Positions 8,911-16,745 of a stretch of DNA of 38,962 nt are shown piece after piece. Positions within the stretch are counted from its first letter, which is position 1. Each line of letters starts with the position of its first letter. The position numbers were made by a program, and so were the translations under genes. The notes beneath the pieces were generated by a model, which was given only the letters and a program-made list of their open reading frames with translations, was not told where the DNA came from and made no database searches. This DNA is from a virus, in the IMG/VR virus record IMGVR_UViG_3300028581_000101, positions 1 to 38,962 of that record; one strand, written 5' to 3'.

Positions 8911-11150
8911 TATGGTCTCACATCGCCCAAATCGGCGTCTAAGAGGATCTTACCAACTTGGTAGTCACCGCCTGCCACGTTAGAGACAAACTTCAAGCGA
9001 AGCTCGCGGCGCTGTTCACGCATGTCGACCTTACCCGTTGAGGGCGTGAATGTGTACGCGGCAGACGTTACATCGTCAGACTGAGCAAACGATCTACCAG
9101 TCACGTAAACCTCCATATCGCCTTCTTGAATAAAGTCAGGCTCAATACGCTCCAAACGTAGCCACCTGTTCTCACCCACTGGAGACGGCTGGGAAGGGCC
9201 TCCCGAGACCAGACCCAAGTCATTCGTCTCAAAGTAAGACTCAATCGCAAGAACTGTTGCATCCTGAACCAAATCAGTACCAATTTCGTGTTGCCACAAG
9301 GATACAAAGTTCACCACCTGATTGACCGTGATAATCAAACCAGACCCCACTGGGATCGCGGCAGAAAGTGCGTCGCCAACAACGTAGTTCTTACCCTTGT
9401 TGAAGATCGTCACAGAAGTAACGATACCTCCAGCCACAACAATCGTAGCCGTAGCACCTGAGCCGCTACCGCCTGTCAAGGCTTGGTTGGTGTATGTTCC
9501 GTTGGTGTACGTAGTTCCACCAGCAGTTAGCGTAATTGCGTTCACACCACCAACCTCATTGGTCTCCCAAGAAGCCCAAGTTGGGTAGTGAAAGACCTGA
9601 GAGAAGTAACCAGCAGAGCGACGAGCGCCAAGAGCTTCACCTGCGTCGTACCAGACGTTCTCACGCACGTTGTAGATAACAGCATCCGTACATTCAGTAG
9701 CATTACCTCGTGGATAAAACCACCAAATTTCACCAAAACGGGGAACCTTAGACACCCAGATCTTTTCGCGTTGAGCGTAGTTGAGGTTATCAAAGAAGTA
9801 GTTCTGGTTAAAAGTGTTTGGGATCTCTTTCACAACACCGTTGTAGAGTAAGAACCTATCAACACCACACCAATAATAGATACCGTCGTACTCAATTACG
9901 GACTGAGAAGACAGGATAGACGACTGAGACGAGATCAAGTCATAGCGCCAAAACTGTGGGGGTGTACCAGCACCACCGATAAATGACACGCGGATAAGGC
10001 TGTCAAGGCTCCAAAACAGCCCAGAAGGCGCGTTTGAGCCGCCCCTGACGGGTAGCCCTTGGACGATCTTTCCAGTCGCTACAGAGACCTCATTTGCGTC
10101 TGCTGAGACCCAATCGTTTATGTTGCCTGCTGAGCAGTTCCTAATCAGCCCGTCGTTACCGTAAACAAACACGTAAGGGTGCAGGGTGACTACCCCACCA
10201 GATACGGAAACATTGTTGTCAAAGGTGATCGTAGAAGCACCAGAGGTCGTTGCGGCGGCAGAAATTACCACATCTTGGATTTGACCAGCCGTAAAAACCA
10301 AGCCAGTTGTAGTTCCAGCCGTTGTGGTAATCGCCGCACCACCAGAGGATGCTGATAACGTAAAGGTTGTGGCGTAATTTGTGGCAATAATGTAGTACGT
10401 CACGCCAGAGGTAATACCTGTGGCTGTACCAGTCAAGGTTCCAGAAACAGCAACGGTTTGACCAATGTACAGACCAGTTGTAGATGTACATAAACATTGT
10501 CCAGCAATGCCAGTCACAGCTACAGCATTTAAAACAGGCACTCTTAGGTTAGTCGAGACAACTGTAGCACCAGAGGGAATGCCAGTTCCAGAGATGGATT
10601 GACCAGCACCGATTTGGGTATCTTGTATAGACAAGTAAGCTGTTGTGGTGCTGTTTAAAAACATTGAAGCTGTGAACACACCAATCGCTGACAAGCTAGT
10701 GCCAGTGATAATGCCACCCAGAACGGGAGTGTTGATGTTGTTGTCAATGAGGGTGAGAGATTGACCGGGGTGCGCAAGCAACAAGTTATTCCCAGAACCA
10801 CTCACGTCATAGAACGTATCAAACTGCCAAACGTTGTCGTCAGATGCGGTAAAGTTTGACAGCGTCAGATCAGTCACTCCAGAGCCGACGCCACTGTTGT
10901 CAATAGGAACAACCTGCAAGCCTTTGGAGTGCCCATTAAACACGTTGTTGAAGCTTTGCTGTGGGTTAACGTAGATCCCGCGGGAAGGGCCTGAAATCCC
11001 AGCAGTGATCTGCCTATACCCACCTACCTTACGGGGACGGGCGCGCTGAAACCTTACCCAACGACCGTCTGCGTAACTGTCCGCATCAAAGGTCGTACCG
11101 TCGCGCTGGATGCCCGGCTTTGTATCAAGCGCGAAGACCTTCTTGGTCAT
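8910..11150 (-). CDS. Tail nozzle / packaged-DNA stabilisation protein (P22 gp10- or T7 gp12-like)
   Basis: 746 residues. The N-terminus ('FDADSYADGRWVRFQRARPRKVGGY') and the central part ('DGIYYWCGVDRFLLYNG', 'FGEIWWFYPRGNATECTDAVIYN', 'ENVWYDAGE') carry the Trp/Tyr-rich beta-propeller signatures of podovirus nozzle proteins, which close the tail channel below the adaptor ring. Two regions look inserted: residues ~150-320, Thr/Ser/Gly-rich beta modules; and residues ~536-604, a module with 'GGSGSGATATIVVAGGIVT' and a following 'G..Y..GD.L' block, a type common in phage fibres. The C-terminus ('RRELRLKFVSNVAGGDYQVGK') is again nozzle-like. ATG overlaps the TAA of the upstream fibre gene. Typical gp10 proteins are around 470 residues; the inserts account for most of the extra length. 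Confidence 0.72.
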   Translation of the reverse strand: MTKKVFALDTKPGIQRDGTTFDADSYADGRWVRFQRARPRKVGGYRQITAGISGPSRGIYVNPQQSFNNVFNGHSKGLQVVPIDNSGVGSGVTDLTLSNFTASDDNVWQFDTFYDVSGSGNNLLLAHPGQSLTLIDNNINTPVLGGIITGTSLSAIGVFTASMFLNSTTTAYLSIQDTQIGAGQSISGTGIPSGATVVSTNLRVPVLNAVAVTGIAGQCLCTSTTGLYIGQTVAVSGTLTGTATGITSGVTYYIIATNYATTFTLSASSGGAAITTTAGTTTGLVFTAGQIQDVVISAAATTSGASTITFDNNVSVSGGVVTLHPYVFVYGNDGLIRNCSAGNINDWVSADANEVSVATGKIVQGLPVRGGSNAPSGLFWSLDSLIRVSFIGGAGTPPQFWRYDLISSQSSILSSQSVIEYDGIYYWCGVDRFLLYNGVVKEIPNTFNQNYFFDNLNYAQREKIWVSKVPRFGEIWWFYPRGNATECTDAVIYNVRENVWYDAGEALGARRSAGYFSQVFHYPTWASWETNEVGGVNAITLTAGGTTYTNGTYTNQALTGGSGSGATATIVVAGGIVTSVTIFNKGKNYVVGDALSAAIPVGSGLIITVNQVVNFVSLWQHEIGTDLVQDATVLAIESYFETNDLGLVSGGPSQPSPVGENRWLRLERIEPDFIQEGDMEVYVTGRSFAQSDDVTSAAYTFTPSTGKVDMREQRRELRLKFVSNVAGGDYQVGKILLDADLGDVRP

Positions 11151-12460
11151 TAGAACGTGCCCCCAGTAATACCAGTGGTAAAGGTTCCAGTTGTTCCTGA
11201 CACAGCCCCAGAAAATGTGCCCGTCGTTCCTGAAACAGCTCCAGAAAACACGCCAGTTGTTCCTGCTACAGATCCAGCAATGGTCAAACCTGTTGCCGAC
11301 AACGTAGACCTTGCAACACCCAAAATAGCGGTGTTAAATTGACCAGCAGTCGCACGGTAAACACCCGTATTTGTCTCGCTGGCAAAGCTTAAAGAAGGCG
11401 ACCCAACAGTTCCATCAGCTAAGGACACAGTGGTAATTGATCCCGCTTGTGACGTGTTGGCATTGAAGAAGTTAGTCCCATCGCAAGCCAAAGTCACTTG
11501 TTGACCAGCAGGAATGACAACAGACGTGCCAGAACCAGTGCCCACGGTTAGTGTAAAACCGCCTGCTGTGACAGAGTTCTTGATCACGTACAAGTTCACG
11601 ACTGGCGGATAAATCACTGTGACGTTGCCTGAAAGTGTTCCTGTGTAAGTCTGTATGGTGTTAGACGCCTCACTGGCGCTTAATGTGTAAGAGCCAGAAA
11701 CAACCGCTTTGACTAGCGAGGTAAAAAAGAACTGTGAGCTAACACCGTATCCGACAGTGATGTAAGTTGTTCCTGTGCATACAATAAATGCTGACTCTGT
11801 AGGAGCAAATGTCTTTGTAGAAGCTCCATCGATCAAATCACTTGCTGAGATAACCATCGAGCCAGTTCCACTGTTCTTAAACAAGGTGAACCAGTTATTG
11901 CCCAAGGTAGATACCGCTGGCAGATTGTAAGTGCCCGCTCCACCAGTCCAAACAGAGGTTTGTGCTCTATCTGTTGTGGCAAAAGTTCCAGCAGTCACGA
12001 GAGTCTGCGCTGGGTGGCTTTGATTTAAAGTTAAACCGCTTGCAACCAATCCGTAGCCAGCTAACGTAGCGGCATCAGCAGAAGATGTCCCAGTACCAAA
12101 GGAGATGTTGCCCCATGTACCTGTGACTGTAGGGTTGGCTGTGATGTAGACGTACTTGGACTCACCAGCGGCAATTGAGATGATCGTATTAGCGCCAGCG
12201 TAGTCTTTGACCGTAAAAGTATTAGCTCCGACGTTGCGAATTAGCGCGTCGTTACCTACAGAGCTTTGGTTGGCAGGGGGCATGTACAGGCTCAAGCTAC
12301 CAGCAGTAGCGGTAACCTGCATAATACGAGCGGCGTAGTCGTCAGTGGCATTGCCGTTGATGGGCCACTCCAACTGGGTGTTAGCGCTCAGCGTAATGGC
12401 ACGATAAGAAACGTCCGTTGGTTGGATGACGTTGCCTGTGAATGGTGAGTTGTAGCTCAT
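11150..12460 (-). CDS. Tail fibre / tail-associated beta-rich protein
   Basis: 436 residues. The N-terminus ('SYNSPFTGNVIQPTDVSYR') followed by 'MPPANQSSVGNDALIRNVG' and 'GTSSADAATLAGYGL' is a combination I associate with fibre-type proteins of uncultured aquatic podoviruses. The rest is almost entirely beta-forming Thr/Ser/Gly/Val sequence. Residues ~360-400 hold a 'SFASETNTGVYR' fibre motif, and the C-terminus has an 11-residue tandem repeat and ends GITGGTF. The start has an SD (AAGGA, 6 bases upstream). It lies between an adaptor and the nozzle, which suggests it is mounted at the tail. A precise role (side fibre or nozzle accessory) cannot be decided from sequence. Confidence 0.62.
   Translation of the reverse strand: MSYNSPFTGNVIQPTDVSYRAITLSANTQLEWPINGNATDDYAARIMQVTATAGSLSLYMPPANQSSVGNDALIRNVGANTFTVKDYAGANTIISIAAGESKYVYITANPTVTGTWGNISFGTGTSSADAATLAGYGLVASGLTLNQSHPAQTLVTAGTFATTDRAQTSVWTGGAGTYNLPAVSTLGNNWFTLFKNSGTGSMVISASDLIDGASTKTFAPTESAFIVCTGTTYITVGYGVSSQFFFTSLVKAVVSGSYTLSASEASNTIQTYTGTLSGNVTVIYPPVVNLYVIKNSVTAGGFTLTVGTGSGTSVVIPAGQQVTLACDGTNFFNANTSQAGSITTVSLADGTVGSPSLSFASETNTGVYRATAGQFNTAILGVARSTLSATGLTIAGSVAGTTGVFSGAVSGTTGTFSGAVSGTTGTFTTGITGGTF
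11187..11285 (-). repeat. 33-bp tandem repeat, three units, in fibre C-terminus
   Basis: Three consecutive 33-base units at 11187-11219, 11220-11252 and 11253-11285. The first two encode the 11-residue unit FSGAVSGTTG plus one residue; the third is more diverged. The units differ at several bases, so the array is not newly formed. It lies just before the C-terminal GITGGTF. Confidence 0.85.
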
Positions 12461-12468
12461 GTTAGTCC

Positions 12469-13104
12469 TTAACTGTCATTGGCGACCGCTTGACGATCTG
12501 CAACACGCAACTTGTCCTCTGCCGTCAAGATGTCCATGATCAGCTTGTACTGACCCTGCCACAAGGGCACTCGGTCGTCGTTCTTGAGGAACGGCATAGC
12601 TTGGAGGAGTGATCCGTAAAGCAGTGCTTGGGGGGCGTAGATGGTGAACCAATTGGTTTGGTTGGAGCTGTCCAAAGGTTGAACACGTTCGTAGTACAGC
12701 ACCTCAAAATCATAAGCCGCGGCAGGAGTAGGCGCTACCATCCAATGGGTGTAGTCGTAGTCGCAGTAGTACTTTGGGACTTCCGTTTGCGCGGGGTCAG
12801 GCCAGTACTCGCGCAGGTATTCATACCTACGATTAAACACAGGCTGGCGCTCACCAGCCACTGTAATGTTCATGGAGACAGTCTTGTGCCAACGAGCAGG
12901 CTTGTCAATAACATTTGCCCCAGCGGTCATGTTGCTGGTGTTGACCGTCAGGTTACCCAAAAACTTGATCTGAGAGGCTATAACCTGCTCAGCCAGCATG
13001 ATAAACAGGGGGATCTTATCCAGAGTGGAAGTGTCGTTACGCTCCAAATAAGATTGGATGTTCTCGACCAAACTGTCATAGGTCATAACACTTGCGGTCG
13101 TCAT
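12469..13104 (-). CDS. Head-tail adaptor (SU10-type / gp11-like)
   Basis: 211 residues, a typical length for podovirus adaptors. The N-terminal helix pair ('YDSLVENIQSYLERND', 'IPLFIMLAEQVIASQIK'), a beta core ('DKPARWHKTVSMNI'), 'FNRRYEYLREYWPD' and a C-terminal helical end ('APQALLYGSLLQAMPFL', then 'ILTAEDKLRVADR') match the layout of phage adaptor proteins that form the dodecameric ring under the portal. ATG at 13104 with GAGGTG upstream. It is followed after 8 bases by the fibre gene and then the nozzle, which supports a connector role. No catalytic motif. Confidence 0.65.
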   Translation of the reverse strand: MTTASVMTYDSLVENIQSYLERNDTSTLDKIPLFIMLAEQVIASQIKFLGNLTVNTSNMTAGANVIDKPARWHKTVSMNITVAGERQPVFNRRYEYLREYWPDPAQTEVPKYYCDYDYTHWMVAPTPAAAYDFEVLYYERVQPLDSSNQTNWFTIYAPQALLYGSLLQAMPFLKNDDRVPLWQGQYKLIMDILTAEDKLRVADRQAVANDS

Positions 13105-13133
13105 GCGTTCACCTCGTAGATTCGTTGTGGCAT
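13101..13133 (-). CDS. Possible 10-residue leader ORF before the adaptor
   Basis: ATG at 13133 opens a 10-codon frame (MPQRIYEVNA) whose TGA overlaps the adaptor ATG as ATGA. AAGG lies 9 bases upstream. It sits in the only stretch of about 47 bases between lysozyme and adaptor. It may be a coupling leader or chance; nothing else in the gap suggests a function. Confidence 0.2.
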   Translation of the reverse strand: MPQRIYEVNA

Positions 13134-13151
13134 TTTAATCTGCCTTTTCAA

Positions 13152-13592
13152 TTAAAACAAGGCGCACTCAGCAGTTCGCCGTTTGGTCAATCCAGCTAAA
13201 ACCTTACCGCCGCCTTTATTCCAAAGCATAAGCTGTTCTTTAGCGCCTTCCCAGTCTTGAGCGTTGATTTTACGTTTAAGAGTCGAGGTCTGGAGTCGCC
13301 CAACGCCGAGGTTATAAACAAAATCCACGGCTCCGTTGCACTTGCGCTCATCGGTTGCCAAGATGGGGCAGTGCCGAAGGACGCCGGGCAAATAGGTGTG
13401 CTCCAACTCAAACATCAAAAGCGCCCTAGCCGTTGGCTCGTCCATTGGGGCATCCTCAAGGGTTACCTTGCGTCCGTCAGCGTAGTAGGTAGAACCGTAC
13501 CCTATCGTGGCGACATTAGCTGGACAAAGGTACGGCTTGGCTCTGTAGCCCTCAAATTGACGACACAGAGCGGCGGCAAGTTCTAGGTTCAT
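13152..13592 (-). CDS. Endolysin: phage lysozyme, GH24 family
   Basis: 146 residues, typical of T4-lysozyme-like endolysins. It would hydrolyse the beta-1,4 bond between MurNAc and GlcNAc at the end of infection. The catalytic block is 'FEGYRAKPYLCP' then 'TIGYGST': Glu14, Cys23 and Thr29, i.e. the E-8-x-5-T spacing with Cys in place of the usual Asp, a variant known in this family. Downstream 'CNGAVDFVYNLGVGRLQTST' is the usual second conserved block, and 'GLTKRRTAECALF' the C-terminal one. There is no obvious signal peptide or SAR segment, so export should depend on the holin. ATG overlaps the TGA of the holin gene by four bases (ATGA). Confidence 0.92.
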   Translation of the reverse strand: MNLELAAALCRQFEGYRAKPYLCPANVATIGYGSTYYADGRKVTLEDAPMDEPTARALLMFELEHTYLPGVLRHCPILATDERKCNGAVDFVYNLGVGRLQTSTLKRKINAQDWEGAKEQLMLWNKGGGKVLAGLTKRRTAECALF

Positions 13593-14083
13593 AACCCACG
13601 CTGTTTTAGAGTTCTATCAAGGAACCAATAGTTAATTGTTCCAGATAACAGTGCTGAGAAGTCAGGGGTCATCATGGTCTTAAACACTTCTACGGCTGGC
13701 GCACCAGCAAGCCATGCGTTCCATGCAAACCATACGTGGATAAATGACCAAACAAACAACACCCAGTAAGTGACCACTGGACGCACAGAAGCTGACAAAG
13801 AGGCGACCCAACCGCCTGCGGCTTTGACCATTGTGGCTTGCTGTTCTATGGCATTGTTAAACGCATCCATGACACCTACGTCAATAGCGGCTTCCCGTTG
13901 AGCGCCAATCTCAGCCAACTTCATCTGACCGCGCAGTTGTTCTAACTCACACTGCCGAGAGAACATATTAAGCTCATGCAAGCGTTCGTTCTTCTTGTCA
14001 AAGAACTTCAGGACTTCAGGAGCCATGCGGAAGATGCCACCAAAGATAGAGCCTAGCAAGCCCCCAGATAAAACTTCAAACAT
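13589..14083 (-). CDS. Holin of the 3TM type (GTA holin-like)
   Basis: 164 residues. An N-terminal Gly/Phe-rich hydrophobic segment ('LSGGLLGSIFGGIF'), a charged helical region (~27-85) and two C-terminal membrane segments separated by a short loop. The block 'SLSASVRPVVTYWVLFVWSF' and the ending 'NYWFLDRTLKQRG' fit the family annotated as 3TM holins of phages and gene-transfer agents ('RP..TY' and 'F.F..R' signatures). It would permeabilise the inner membrane so the adjacent lysozyme can reach the wall. ATG at 14083 has AAGGA upstream and overlaps the previous gene by 8 bases. Confidence 0.78.
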   Translation of the reverse strand: MFEVLSGGLLGSIFGGIFRMAPEVLKFFDKKNERLHELNMFSRQCELEQLRGQMKLAEIGAQREAAIDVGVMDAFNNAIEQQATMVKAAGGWVASLSASVRPVVTYWVLFVWSFIHVWFAWNAWLAGAPAVEVFKTMMTPDFSALLSGTINYWFLDRTLKQRGL

Positions 14084-14549
14084 TTGATTCCTTAATCGTA
14101 AACATTAGATTCTTGTGTGACGGGTAGTTCACAATTACTTCACCCTCGGGGCACTTATATTTAATGTGAGCCATTAACGTAGCAACGCCGGGCGTTACTT
14201 GCGCGGTAGTGTCAAGCTTGAACTTGTACCCAAACTTGTCCACTGTGTCGCTGGCTGGGCCTGAAAACGTTGCAATGCTAGGCTTGGCTGGATGTACCAC
14301 CAACTCAGAATCCCGTACCTCTAGCTTAAATGCCGTAACCTCACAGTTATCCCTAATCTTCTGACGAGCCACTACAACCTTGAATTCGCCATTTGCAGGC
14401 GCATCGGATATTTGAAAGTGTTCTGGCGCCCACTTGAGGATGTCTTTGTGGAATACACCAAACTTATCAGCAAGCGTATAACCCCCGCCAATCATGGCAG
14501 TTGAAGCAGTTACTGCGCCAATAATTTTAGTGTAATACTCAAGTTCCAT
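14076..14549 (-). CDS. Membrane-anchored hypothetical protein of the lysis cassette
   Basis: 157 residues from ATG at 14549; an in-frame upstream start at 14570 would add seven residues and overlap the mini-gene. The N-terminus ('YYTKIIGAVTASTAMIGGGY') is a plausible single membrane anchor or signal. The rest is beta-rich ('EFKVVVARQKIRDNCEVTAF', 'ATLMAHIKYKCP') with two Cys, and looks like an Ig-like or other beta-sandwich domain, probably periplasmic. No family recognised. Lying directly before the holin, it could be a lysis accessory or regulator (antiholin, spanin-like or exclusion function), but nothing in the sequence decides this. Confidence 0.6.
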   Translation of the reverse strand: MELEYYTKIIGAVTASTAMIGGGYTLADKFGVFHKDILKWAPEHFQISDAPANGEFKVVVARQKIRDNCEVTAFKLEVRDSELVVHPAKPSIATFSGPASDTVDKFGYKFKLDTTAQVTPGVATLMAHIKYKCPEGEVIVNYPSHKNLMFTIKESNV

Positions 14550-14550
14550 T

Positions 14551-14643
14551 TCACACCAAGCTCCATGCAATTATGTACGTGCCGTAAATGACAAAGGCAA
14601 CCATAAGAGTCGCCGCAATAAATGCTTCGACCCAGTCCCACAT
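14551..14643 (-). CDS. 30-residue single-membrane-span mini-protein
   Basis: Found by hand. ATG at 14643, TGA at 14551-14553. It starts one base after the upstream gene stops (TGACATG), with GGGG upstream as a weak SD. The peptide starts MWDWVEAFIAA and continues with one uninterrupted hydrophobic stretch ('TLMVAFVIYGTYIIAW'), i.e. one membrane helix and almost nothing else. Without it there would be a 95-base gap in an otherwise gapless operon. Tiny one-span proteins in lysis cassettes often act as holin helpers or pinholin-like factors; that is inference here. Confidence 0.55.
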   Translation of the reverse strand: MWDWVEAFIAATLMVAFVIYGTYIIAWSLV

Positions 14644-14644
14644 G

Positions 14645-14872
14645 TCACAACCCCAGAATCTTCTTGATGAGCTCGCCAGCAACGCCCGGCCCGAATAACA
14701 CACACACCATCACCGCGTACAGCAAGTACTCAATCTTTGTCATGCGCTTGTCCCCATCACGCAAAGAACGGTCTATGCTGTTATAGCGCTCCGAGCAGAT
14801 GGCTTCATGCACCGCTAATTTTGTTTCTACCGAGTCCACAATTAAGCGTTCAGTGCGTCCAAACGACCCCAT
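14645..14872 (-). CDS. Small C-terminally anchored membrane protein (holin accessory-like)
   Basis: 75 residues from ATG at 14872 (an in-frame TTG lies at 14878). The N-terminal ~45 residues are charged and helical ('SVETKLAVHEAICSERYNSI', 'DRSLRDGDKRMTKIEYL'). They are followed by one hydrophobic C-terminal segment ('YAVMVCVLFGPGVAGEL') ending in Lys residues. This layout resembles XhlA-type lysis-accessory proteins, with a soluble helix and one membrane span. It overlaps the upstream gene by 31 bases and has no strong SD, so translation is probably coupled. Role inferred from topology and neighbours. Confidence 0.6.
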   Translation of the reverse strand: MGSFGRTERLIVDSVETKLAVHEAICSERYNSIDRSLRDGDKRMTKIEYLLYAVMVCVLFGPGVAGELIKKILGL

Positions 14873-15183
14873 GCCCAATCGGTAGCGGCAGACGGATCAA
14901 AAGGAATCGTAGCTTCTGGATTGTTTGGCTGTGCTGGATCAGGTTGTGTCCAGTTCGCACCGACTGTTGTCAAATACGCCAACAGGTCAGCTTTAGTGGC
15001 AACAGCTTCAGCGTCACCAATGTCATCGGTTTCAGAAATGCCAACCATGACCATGTCACGGGGGCTGGGAGTTGTAGGGTCAGCAACCACAAACACACCA
15101 CCAACACCTTCAGCGTGTAGGCAGAGGAATGTAGGGACTGTGCCGTCAGCGGCTAAACGATACTTCATCATGCGATGTGCCAT
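14842..15183 (-). CDS. Small hypothetical protein
   Basis: 113 residues with a strong SD (AAGGAG) before ATG 15183. The sequence begins 'MAHRMMKYRLAADGTVPTFL' and has a central acidic stretch ('ISETDDIGDAEAVATKADLL') and an Asp/Pro/Asn-rich tail. No family recognised. It sits between the glycosyltransferase and the lysis membrane proteins and overlaps the next gene by about 30 bases. No signal peptide or membrane segment. Confidence 0.6.
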   Translation of the reverse strand: MAHRMMKYRLAADGTVPTFLCLHAEGVGGVFVVADPTTPSPRDMVMVGISETDDIGDAEAVATKADLLAYLTTVGANWTQPDPAQPNNPEATIPFDPSAATDWAWGRLDALNA

Positions 15184-15185
15184 TT

Positions 15186-15896
15186 TTATGCTCCTTGGGC
15201 GTATTGCCCGCTAAAAAGATATGCGCCAAAGTGTCCAAGTTCGCACCAAGGTGCGGCCCAGACGGTTCCACCGTGTTCACGGTACAAGTGGCAGAAGTTG
15301 TAGTCCTCAGACAGAAGCTCGTGGTTGTAGTTCTGTACCTTGAAATAGTCGTACACCTTCTCGCCCTTGGGGATAGTTACACCCCCATTGTCATACCAGC
15401 CCACATGAGGCTGTAGTTTCTCAAAAACATCACGGCGGATCAACATAAATCCTGTGCCAATATGCTTTACTTGAAACGGCAAGTCTGGGCTAATCATCTC
15501 GTGACCGTCCAGCTTGTTTAAATTGAAAATGCCCGTAAGAACAGACAAGTTAGGATGGTTCAGAACAGCGCCCTGACGCACCTTATCCCAGTTGATTCCC
15601 TTCATTGGGACTGGGCCACCAATGATCCCTTTGTCAGCTTTAATCATTCGGGCAATGTCGTTTGCCACAAACTTCTGGTCAGCGTCAATAAAGATCAGGT
15701 GGCTTGCGTCCTTCATCTGCATGAAGTGGTGGGCAATAGTATTGCGACCACGTTGAACCAAGCTCTCGTTGCCAAGAAAAACGCAGGTTAACTTGATGCC
15801 GTTAGCCATACACGCTTCCTTGAGCGCCAGCAGGGACTGCACATATTCCGAACAGCACTGACCACCATACATTGGAGTTCCAACTACTAAATGCAT
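15186..15896 (-). CDS. Glycosyltransferase, GT-A fold (family-2-like)
   Basis: 236 residues. The N-terminal 'HLVVGTPMYGGQCCSEYVQS' is the sugar-nucleotide-binding start of a GT-A domain. 'ASHLIFIDADQKF' carries the DxD metal/nucleotide motif (Asp-Ala-Asp, residues ~71-73). 'IIGGPVPMKG', 'HIGTGFMLIRRDVFEKL' and 'LLSEDYNFC' complete the fold; the last Asp/Glu pair is where the catalytic base is usually found. It would transfer a sugar onto a glycan, DNA base or protein; the acceptor cannot be read. The gene overlaps the upstream coiled-coil gene (TAATG) and lies between fibres and lysis genes. Possible roles are host surface modification against superinfection or glycosylation of virion proteins. 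Confidence 0.82.
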   Translation of the reverse strand: MHLVVGTPMYGGQCCSEYVQSLLALKEACMANGIKLTCVFLGNESLVQRGRNTIAHHFMQMKDASHLIFIDADQKFVANDIARMIKADKGIIGGPVPMKGINWDKVRQGAVLNHPNLSVLTGIFNLNKLDGHEMISPDLPFQVKHIGTGFMLIRRDVFEKLQPHVGWYDNGGVTIPKGEKVYDYFKVQNYNHELLSEDYNFCHLYREHGGTVWAAPWCELGHFGAYLFSGQYAQGA

Positions 15897-16717
15897 TATT
15901 TGTTTTCCAACTGTGGTGTGTTGGTCAATGACGTTGGGTCAAAGACAGAGAAGCCACGACGAGCGGCAAACGTCTCTGGGTCTTTTTCCCACTTGTCAGC
16001 ACAAGCCTCAAGCCAGCGCATGGTCATCTCGTGCGTAGGAGCGTTGCCGTTGGAGATAAGTTGGTTCTCCATGTTCAGGTAGGCAAACACTTCAGCCTGC
16101 GCTTGAGCGGCGTTGATACCGAGGTCAAACAAATAGATCAGGTTGCCTTCGTCAATCATGCCGTTGCGTGAACGTGCGGCGTTCAGGGCTTGCTTCATAC
16201 ACGTCATGATGTGATAACGGGCCTCTTCTTTCTCGTAGTCCTCTTCGGTGATCTCGTTCTTGCCTACGCGCTCCAGCAGTTGGGCGTGCTGGTTCACCAA
16301 GAAGTTCATCTTGCGCAGTGCGCCGTTGACGTGGTTCTGAGTACCCTCAAGGTGGCTGTTCAGCTCCAGAATCTCGATCTCCATCAGCTCACGGTCAAGT
16401 GGATCGGTGGATGCCTCAAGGTCACGCTCTTTCTTCTTCAACTCGTTTTGCTTCTTGCGCAGGCCAATGTAGGCTTCTTGCAAAGCGGAGCGGGTGCGGT
16501 CAATTTCGGCCAAGGTGTGCTTGATGGAGCGGATCGGCGTGATGGCCGTCACGTCCAAAGTCACCTGCATGAACTGGCTGTGGGACTTGTGGAAGTTGCT
16601 GGTGTCGCGCACGACAGCAGGCATCCGGTCTTGGATGTTTTTCAACATCAGGTTGTACTCTGGCTTCGTTACGGCCAGAGCAGTGTTCATGTTGCCAAGG
16701 ATCAGATCATTGCTCAA
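15896..16717 (-). CDS. Coiled-coil protein of unknown function
   Basis: 273 residues from a TTG start at 16717, chosen because AGGAG lies six bases upstream; the open frame extends to 16810, but that extension overlaps the propeller gene. Residues ~75-165 form a long charged helix with Lys/Glu/Leu heptads ('LRKKQNELKKKERDLE' and 'ELMEIEILELNSHLEG'). The C-terminal part ('IYLFDLGINAAQAQAEVFAY', 'TMRWLEACADKWEKDPETFA') is also helical. No enzyme motif. It may be a structural or regulatory factor; its place after the fibres and before the glycosyltransferase gives no firm clue. Confidence 0.65.
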   Translation of the reverse strand: MSNDLILGNMNTALAVTKPEYNLMLKNIQDRMPAVVRDTSNFHKSHSQFMQVTLDVTAITPIRSIKHTLAEIDRTRSALQEAYIGLRKKQNELKKKERDLEASTDPLDRELMEIEILELNSHLEGTQNHVNGALRKMNFLVNQHAQLLERVGKNEITEEDYEKEEARYHIMTCMKQALNAARSRNGMIDEGNLIYLFDLGINAAQAQAEVFAYLNMENQLISNGNAPTHEMTMRWLEACADKWEKDPETFAARRGFSVFDPTSLTNTPQLENK

Positions 16718-16745
16718 AGGGTTCTCCTGTTTGTAAGGGGTTTCA

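Noticed and set aside
13101-13133. Ten-codon frame before the adaptor as a firm gene
   Set aside because: Too short for support; listed only as a low-confidence leader because of its ATGA overlap.
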